Shown one piece after another: positions 7,780 to 11,328 of a DNA stretch of 11,328 bases. The translations under genes and the position numbers were made by a program. The stretch is taken from contig JAQVHJ010000032.1 of the NCBI GenBank assembly GCA_028696285.1, forward strand, positions 1 to 11,328. Direction: 5' to 3'. A model generated the notes under the pieces. That model was not told the DNA's origin, made no database searches, and was given only the letters and a program-made list of their open reading frames with translations. Source of the stretch: a bacterium. Its GTDB lineage: Bacteria > AUK180 > JAQVHJ01. How positions within the stretch are numbered: the first letter of the stretch is position 1; the number at the start of each line of letters is the position of its first letter.

Positions 7780-8814
7780 ATGATCTTACGACAAAAAATC
7801 GAAAAGTTTGAACAGGATAACCTCTCTCCGTTTTCCTGCCGTAGTCAAGATACTAAAGGCCGGATGAAACAGGAAGAGCTTCATCCCTATTTAACCTGTT
7901 TCCAGGTTGACCGGGACCGGGTCCTTCATTCAGAGGCATTCCGGAAACTGAAGCATAAAACACAGGTATTTCTTTCGCCTCTTGAAGATTATTTCAGGAC
8001 CAGGCTTACGCATACATTAACTGTATCTCAAATAGCAAAAACTATAGGGAAGGTCCTTTTTCTCAATGAAGATTTGATAGAAGCGATTGCGCTTGGGCAC
8101 GATCTTGGGCATACGCCTTTCGGGCATATGGGAGAGAAGGCATTGAATACCATTTCTAAAAAAGGTTTTGCGCATAATGTTCAGAGTGTTCGAATTGTTG
8201 ATACTCTTGAAGGGGGAACAGGTTTAAACTTAACATTTGAAGTCAGAATGGGGATACTCCGGCATTCAAAAGGTTCTTCGGATCTTCCCCTGGTCATAGG
8301 GAAGCTTGACAGTCAGAATACTCTTGAGGCGGCGGTGGTAAGAATCTCTGATTCAATTGCATATATTAACCATGATATTGACGATGCCATTGTTTCCGGA
8401 TTGATTACGCCGGATGATTTACCGAAGAAACCGAGAACGATCCTGGGACACAGCTACAAGAAAAGATTAGAAGTTATGATTCAGGATATTATAATAAACA
8501 GTTTAAACAAGGACAGAATAATGTGGAGTTCCAAGGTCAGGGACTCGGCAAATATCCTGAAGGAGTTTCTGTATAAAAAAGTATATCCCCGCCCTGAAAT
8601 ACAGATAGAGATGGATAAGGCGGATAAAGTTTTGAAAGATATTTTTAATTTCTACATGACAAATCCCGGTAAATTCAAGATGGAATATTCGGGATTCAGA
8701 AAGAAATTTTCTTTAGAAGAGAATTTACTTGATTATATTTCATCTCTGTCAGATGACGAGATAATTTCGAAATATGAAAAAATTTTTATTCCTGAAAAAT
8801 GGATAAGATTATAA
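7780..8814 (+). CDS. dgt: dGTPase-like deoxynucleoside triphosphate triphosphohydrolase
   Basis: This 344-residue cytoplasmic HD-domain enzyme belongs to the dGTPase family, which cleaves dNTPs to the deoxynucleoside and tripolyphosphate. The family signature is complete: FQVDRDRVLHSEAFRKLKHK (41-60), RLTHTLTV with H78, LGHDLGHTPFGH with H107, D108, H111 and H116, and RISDSIAY with D191. These supply the metal ligands H78, H107, D108 and D191 and the conserved active-site histidines. The length and N-terminus match the shorter dGTPase-like proteins found in many bacteria. In that group the true substrate and allosteric nucleotides vary, so dGTP specificity is assumed. It starts 2 bases after the GH18-like gene with only a weak GAAGAA-type ribosome site, which suggests it relies on coupling to the gene before it. 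It is the second deoxynucleotide-degrading HD enzyme of the operon. Confidence 0.92.
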   Translation: MILRQKIEKFEQDNLSPFSCRSQDTKGRMKQEELHPYLTCFQVDRDRVLHSEAFRKLKHKTQVFLSPLEDYFRTRLTHTLTVSQIAKTIGKVLFLNEDLIEAIALGHDLGHTPFGHMGEKALNTISKKGFAHNVQSVRIVDTLEGGTGLNLTFEVRMGILRHSKGSSDLPLVIGKLDSQNTLEAAVVRISDSIAYINHDIDDAIVSGLITPDDLPKKPRTILGHSYKKRLEVMIQDIIINSLNKDRIMWSSKVRDSANILKEFLYKKVYPRPEIQIEMDKADKVLKDIFNFYMTNPGKFKMEYSGFRKKFSLEENLLDYISSLSDDEIISKYEKIFIPEKWIRL

Positions 8815-8826
8815 AAAGGAGACCTT

Positions 8827-10137
8827 ATGGAAAAGTATCGTGAATTAGAAAAGAAGATTTCTGAAAGGAAGGCAGTCATCGGAGTCGTCGGGCTTGGTTA
8901 TGTCGGCTTACCCTTAGTTGAAGGATTTATTCAAGGCGGATTCAAGGTCATAGGAGTCGATAATAACCTTCAGAAAGTGAAATCCTTGAACAGCGGAAAA
9001 TCGTATGTCCAGGATGTTTCATCAGAGACAATAAAAAAGATGCATAAGACAAAGCGTCTATTTATTTCGGGGGATTTTAATAACATTAATAAGATGGATG
9101 TTATTATTATCTGCGTTCCCACCCCTCTGCGGAAGTCAAAGGACCCGGATATCTCTTATATTCTTTCCGCCCTTGGAGAGATAACAAAGAGAAATTATCA
9201 AGGTTCATTAGTGATTCTTGAAAGTACTACATACCCCGGAACAACAGAAGAGATTCTACTTCCGGAACTGAGCAAGGATAAATTGAAAGTCGGGAAGGAC
9301 TTCTTCCTTGCCTTCTCACCGGAGAGAGTAGATCCGGGAAACAGGAGATTCGGAATTAAGAATACACCGAAGGTAGTCGGAGGTATAACACCCCAATGCA
9401 CCAAATTGGCAGGAATGGTTTACAGTTCAATCGTTGATAATGTTCATGTTGTATCCTCTCCGACTGTTGCAGAGACATCAAAATTACTTGAGAATGTGTT
9501 CAGATCAGTTAATATTGGTCTGGTGAATGAATTGGCTCTTCTTTGTAACCGGATGAAGATTGATGTCTGGGAGGTTATTGCGGCAGCAAGCACAAAACCG
9601 TTCGGATTCATGACATTTTATCCCGGTCCCGTCCTTGGAGGGCATTGTATTCCTCTCGATCCATTCTATCTTTCATGGAAGGCTAGAACATATGATTTCA
9701 ATGCCAGGTTCATTGAACTCGCAGGAGAGATAAACGGGAATATGCCGTATTATGTAATTAGCAGGATTTATGAAATACTTAACAGGAATAATAAAACTAT
9801 CAGCAAATCCAAGATACTCTTATTGGGAATGGCATATAAGGGCGATATTGACGATATGAGAGAATCTCCGTCTTTGGACGTGTTCAAACTCCTTGTCGCC
9901 CGCGGGGCAAAGACAGATTATTTCGATCCATATATCCCGTCAATTGAGATTCACGGGAAAAAAATAAAAAGTATCGCGGAAAATTATTCAAAATTGAAGA
10001 ATTATGATCTTATCGTCATCCTTACCGGACATAAAAAGTATGATTATACTAAGATTAAAAAGTTCGCAAAATGCATTTATGATACAAGAAATGCAATTAA
10101 AGGATTGAAAGAGAGTAAAAAATACTGTAAGCTTTAA
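8827..10137 (+). CDS. wbpA: UDP-N-acetylglucosamine 6-dehydrogenase, WbpA-type
   Basis: This 436-residue enzyme belongs to the UDP-glucose/GDP-mannose dehydrogenase family and should oxidise C6 of UDP-GlcNAc to the uronic acid in two NAD-dependent steps, feeding surface polysaccharide synthesis. The NAD-binding GLGYVGLP is at 22-29. ESTTYPGTTEE (132-142) and FSPERVDPGN (163-172) follow. The central helix SKLLENVFRSVNI (218-230) carries the catalytic-site Lys and Asn. The nucleophile is C274 in GGHCIPLDP (271-279). The C-terminal domain has MAYKGDIDDMRESPS (335-349). The phrase KPFGFMTFYPGP before GGHCIP and the overall length fit the WbpA branch better than UDP-glucose dehydrogenase. It has an excellent ribosome site (AAGGAG, 5 bases before the ATG) and a 12-base gap after dgt. 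It is the last gene of the operon, and the substrate is inferred from family resemblance. Confidence 0.9.
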   Translation: MEKYRELEKKISERKAVIGVVGLGYVGLPLVEGFIQGGFKVIGVDNNLQKVKSLNSGKSYVQDVSSETIKKMHKTKRLFISGDFNNINKMDVIIICVPTPLRKSKDPDISYILSALGEITKRNYQGSLVILESTTYPGTTEEILLPELSKDKLKVGKDFFLAFSPERVDPGNRRFGIKNTPKVVGGITPQCTKLAGMVYSSIVDNVHVVSSPTVAETSKLLENVFRSVNIGLVNELALLCNRMKIDVWEVIAAASTKPFGFMTFYPGPVLGGHCIPLDPFYLSWKARTYDFNARFIELAGEINGNMPYYVISRIYEILNRNNKTISKSKILLLGMAYKGDIDDMRESPSLDVFKLLVARGAKTDYFDPYIPSIEIHGKKIKSIAENYSKLKNYDLIVILTGHKKYDYTKIKKFAKCIYDTRNAIKGLKESKKYCKL

Positions 10138-10457
10138 GCCGTTATCTGTAAACAGTGAACAATTAATGGTCATCAGTTAACGCTAAGGGGTATAATTCAG
10201 TTTTAGAATGGAACAACTCTCTTCGTATTCATGATTTAAGAGTTTGAGTGAAGTTTGCTTCCCAGACTTTTGTCAATGTTAGAATTATTAATTTAAGTGC
10301 TTACCCTATTTCAGGAACTGTATATTAAGGATTTATTTATATCAAGCCGGAAATAAAAAATAGACAATTGAAATAGTGTGGTATCATTACAAAACTATAA
10401 TTCTTCCTCTTTCTATTAATGTTTCTGCGGTTATTAAAATTAAAATAGTATTCTAAA
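10138..10457. other. Gene-free stretch between the operon and rpmB
   Basis: No convincing coding region, tRNA or other RNA gene was seen here on either strand. No strong GC-rich hairpin with a T run follows the dehydrogenase gene, so how the operon ends is unclear. The first part contains degenerate 7-base repeats (10151-10185). The remainder is AT-rich without recognisable structure. The right end borders the rpmB terminator. Confidence 0.6.
10151..10185. repeat. Degenerate heptamer repeat, consensus AACAGTN
   Basis: Five consecutive 7-base units can be laid out: AACAGTG, AACAATT, AATGGTC, ATCAGTT, AACGCTA. Each keeps four or more of AACAGT. This looks like a decayed tandem repeat. The match is loose, so chance in AT-rich DNA cannot be excluded. 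Confidence 0.4.
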
Positions 10458-10458
10458 T

Positions 10459-10493
10459 AAAAAAAAGAGAACAGGCATTTCTGTCCGTTCTCT
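10459..10493 (-). terminator. Rho-independent terminator of rpmB
   Basis: Read on the - strand, AGAGAAC (10493-10487) pairs perfectly with GTTCTCT (10472-10466). Inside that, GG and CC can pair across one bulged base. The hairpin is followed directly by a run of eight T (10466-10459). It begins about 30 bases after the rpmB stop codon, the usual place. The + strand lacks a T run after the hairpin, so it is not expected to end the converging operon efficiently. Confidence 0.82.
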
Positions 10494-10523
10494 CTTCTAT
10501 CTTAATTTCATCAAGAGTATAAG

Positions 10524-10712
10524 TTATGCTTTTGCAATCCTACCTTTTTTAATGCACTTAGTGCAGACCTTGATGTATTTCGGTTTCCCGTCAACGATTG
10601 ACTTAACCCTTTGAAGGTTCGGTAATGACCGTTTTTTGGTCTTGTGATTTGAGTGGGAAACATTATTCCCTACCAACGGTTTCTTTCCACAGATTGCACA
10701 AACTTGAGACAT
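10524..10712 (-). CDS. rpmB: Large-subunit ribosomal protein L28 (bL28), zinc-type
   Basis: The 62-residue protein MSQVCAICGKKP... matches bacterial L28, a small protein of the 50S subunit. VGNNVSHSNHKTKK (residues 14-27) and LPNLQ are the hallmark segments. Two Cys pairs, CAIC near the start and CTKC near the end, form the zinc-binding version. The start chosen is the ATG at 10712, which has GGAGG 8 bases upstream. A TTG at 10727 would add five residues but lies within that ribosome site and is unlikely. The gene stands alone on the - strand, convergent with the six-gene operon, with its own promoter and terminator. Confidence 0.96.
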   Translation of the reverse strand: MSQVCAICGKKPLVGNNVSHSNHKTKKRSLPNLQRVKSIVDGKPKYIKVCTKCIKKGRIAKA

Positions 10713-10753
10713 GATATTGTCCTCCAATTTAATATTAATAACATAATTTAAAA

Positions 10754-10782
10754 ATTATAACACATTTGACTAAAAAAATCAA
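10754..10782 (-). promoter_or_regulatory. Sigma70-type promoter of rpmB
   Basis: On the - strand a -35 box TTGATT (10782-10777) and a perfect TATAAT (10759-10754) are 17 bases apart, with an extended -10 TGT. The start point would be near 10747, giving a leader of about 35 bases. The DNA around the -10 closely resembles that of the promoter at 148-176. Confidence 0.82.
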
Positions 10783-10866
10783 GTATTTTTTTTATAAAAT
10801 GTAAAAAAAGATGTTTTCCGACCCTCTCTTTTCAAAAAACAGGGACGGTTCTTTCATTTTTATCAT

Positions 10867-10887
10867 AGTGGAGAGTGGAGAGTGGAG
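10867..10887. repeat. Tandem heptamer repeat (AGTGGAG)x3
   Basis: Three perfect copies of AGTGGAG are followed by a degenerate fourth, AGTGATG (10888-10894). Short 7-base tandem repeats like this can vary in copy number by slippage. It lies between genes and has no visible coding role. Confidence 0.85.
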
Positions 10888-11001
10888 AGTGATGATGGTG
10901 ACAGGTTCTAATTTGGTAAGTGTATGGTGGTTGTAAGCCATGTCGGGTTTACAAATAAGGGTGTAGGGATAAGCTGGTTTCCCGAGAGGTACAAAGAAGT
11001 G

Positions 11002-11029
11002 AACCGTAATTCGTGAATCGAAAAACGAA
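11002..11029. repeat. Degenerate heptamer repeat with a CG core
   Basis: Four consecutive 7-base units, AACCGTA, ATTCGTG, AATCGAA and AAACGAA, all keep A at position 1 and CG at positions 4-5. The common core suggests a decayed tandem array. Confidence 0.45.
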
Positions 11030-11196
11030 GAGAGATGCTGTTGCAGGTTCTTTGACCCTTGATCGCAATGACATAAAAATGTTTACCAAAAGTAATAACA
11101 TGATTTGTTGTTTCGAACATAATAAGGATTTAAAGTCATGATAAACAATGTAGAAAGAAAGAACGAAAAATGTGGAGACTATTGCGACCTTATTTA

Positions 11197-11225
11197 TTGA
11201 CTTTTCAATTATAATAATATATAAT
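11197..11225 (+). promoter_or_regulatory. Sigma70-type promoter for the gene at the right edge
   Basis: TTGACT (11197-11202) and TATAAT (11220-11225) are separated by 17 bases, the same boxes and spacing as the promoter at 148-176. The start point would be near 11232, about 25 bases before the ATG at 11256. Confidence 0.76.
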
Positions 11226-11255
11226 AAATATAGACGGAGGAAATTACGCAGGAGA

Positions 11256-11328
11256 ATGGCAGAGTATATTAAGTTAAAAGAGCAGATACCTGAATGGAAG
11301 GATGAGTATATCCCAAAGGATATAGAAA
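11256..11328 (+). CDS. Start of an unidentified gene cut by the window edge (partial)
   Basis: An ATG begins a frame that stays open to the end of the window, giving 24 residues that begin MAEYIKLKEQIPEWKDEY. It is hydrophilic and probably cytoplasmic. I do not recognise the family. The other two + frames stop soon after the ribosome-site region, and a good promoter lies just upstream, which supports a real gene. Two purine-rich sites are present: GGAGG (11236-11240), 15 bases from the ATG, and AGGAG (11250-11254), only 1 base away. Neither spacing is ideal, so the start is less certain than the gene. Confidence 0.6.
   Translation, partial: MAEYIKLKEQIPEWKDEYIPKDIE

Larger units (their letters stand above)
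10783..11196. other. Gene-free stretch with a mosaic of short repeats
   Basis: No believable gene was found here. The stretch contains, in order: a GGGACGGT motif (10842-10849) followed by CTTTCATTTTT (10851-10861); three perfect heptamers (10867-10887); a 9-base-pair hairpin (TTGTAAGCC at 10931-10939, loop ATGTCG, GGTTTACAA at 10946-10954, with one G-T pair); and degenerate heptamers (11002-11029). These pieces look like remnants of dispersed intergenic elements rather than a decayed gene. Confidence 0.55.

Noticed and set aside
209..10137. Idea that the operon is a classical phage-defence island
   Set aside because: A dGTPase alone is not enough. There is no nuclease, reverse transcriptase, toxin pair or mobile-element gene in view, and the neighbours are surface-glycan genes. 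The idea is kept only as an alternative in a finding.
10362..10436. Possible promoter (TAGACA or TTGAAA with TATCAT or TATAAT) in the gene-free stretch
   Set aside because: Spacings of 15 or 22 bases are poor and there is no + strand gene downstream for it to serve.
10713..10727. Five-residue N-terminal extension of L28 from a TTG start
   Set aside because: The TTG overlaps the GGAGG ribosome site that serves the ATG at 10712, and L28 proteins normally begin at MSxxC.
10924..11016. 30-codon frame on the + strand starting MVVVSHVGFTNKG
   Set aside because: Very short, without a ribosome site, and composed of the hairpin and repeat sequence. Coding use is not supported.
10867..11029. CRISPR array
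   Set aside because: Units are 7 bases, contiguous and without spacers, and no cas gene is present.
10908..11120. 70-codon open frame on the - strand in the repeat mosaic
   Set aside because: It runs through the hairpin and the degenerate heptamers, has no clear ribosome site and shows no recognisable domain. Its openness is likely chance.

Overview
The window comes from an AT-rich bacterium. The clear landmarks are three promoters of sigma70 type (TTGACT or TTGATT, a 17-base spacer, then TATAAT), a zinc-type ribosomal protein L28 gene and genes for making surface polysaccharide. An O-antigen ligase/polymerase-type membrane protein beside a UDP-N-acetylglucosamine dehydrogenase suggests a cell with an elaborate surface glycan, probably diderm. 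Nothing here fixes the phylum. Short dispersed GGGACGG-type elements and degenerate 7-bp repeats between genes recall some uncultivated lineages, but that is only an impression.

Layout. Positions 1-51 look like the last codons of an upstream gene. Positions 52-208 hold an imperfect inverted repeat and a strong promoter. From 209 to 10137 six genes run on the + strand with gaps of 2-12 bases or overlaps of 25 and 35 bases, so they very probably form one operon: (1) an HDDC2/YfbR-like HD-domain 5'-deoxynucleotidase; (2) a giant 1605-residue protein that is a tandem duplication of [chemoreceptor-like coiled coil + family 5 oligopeptide-binding domain]; (3) an O-antigen ligase/polymerase-like membrane protein; (4) a membrane-anchored GH18-like protein; (5) a dGTPase-like HD phosphohydrolase; (6) a WbpA-type UDP-GlcNAc 6-dehydrogenase. 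Then come about 390 gene-free bases. rpmB (L28) lies alone on the - strand with its own promoter and terminator. About 540 gene-free bases follow, containing a small mosaic of repeats, and then a promoter and the first 24 codons of a gene that runs off the window.

The standout is the 1605-residue protein. It has no signal peptide, lipobox or membrane segment, so two domains that normally bind peptides outside the membrane appear to sit in the cytoplasm, each preceded by a degenerate chemoreceptor signalling hairpin. The two copies have diverged in complementary ways. The first hairpin keeps the glycine-rich GxGFAV part and the second keeps the EAAR part; the second binding domain keeps the canonical WxxDNGDPDN segment and the first has lost most of it. 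My inference is a soluble two-module sensor or scaffold for a peptide-like ligand. Its operon partners are two HD-domain deoxynucleotide enzymes and three surface-glycan proteins, so it might link nucleotide-pool or growth state to envelope polysaccharide synthesis. Nothing in the sequence proves that link.
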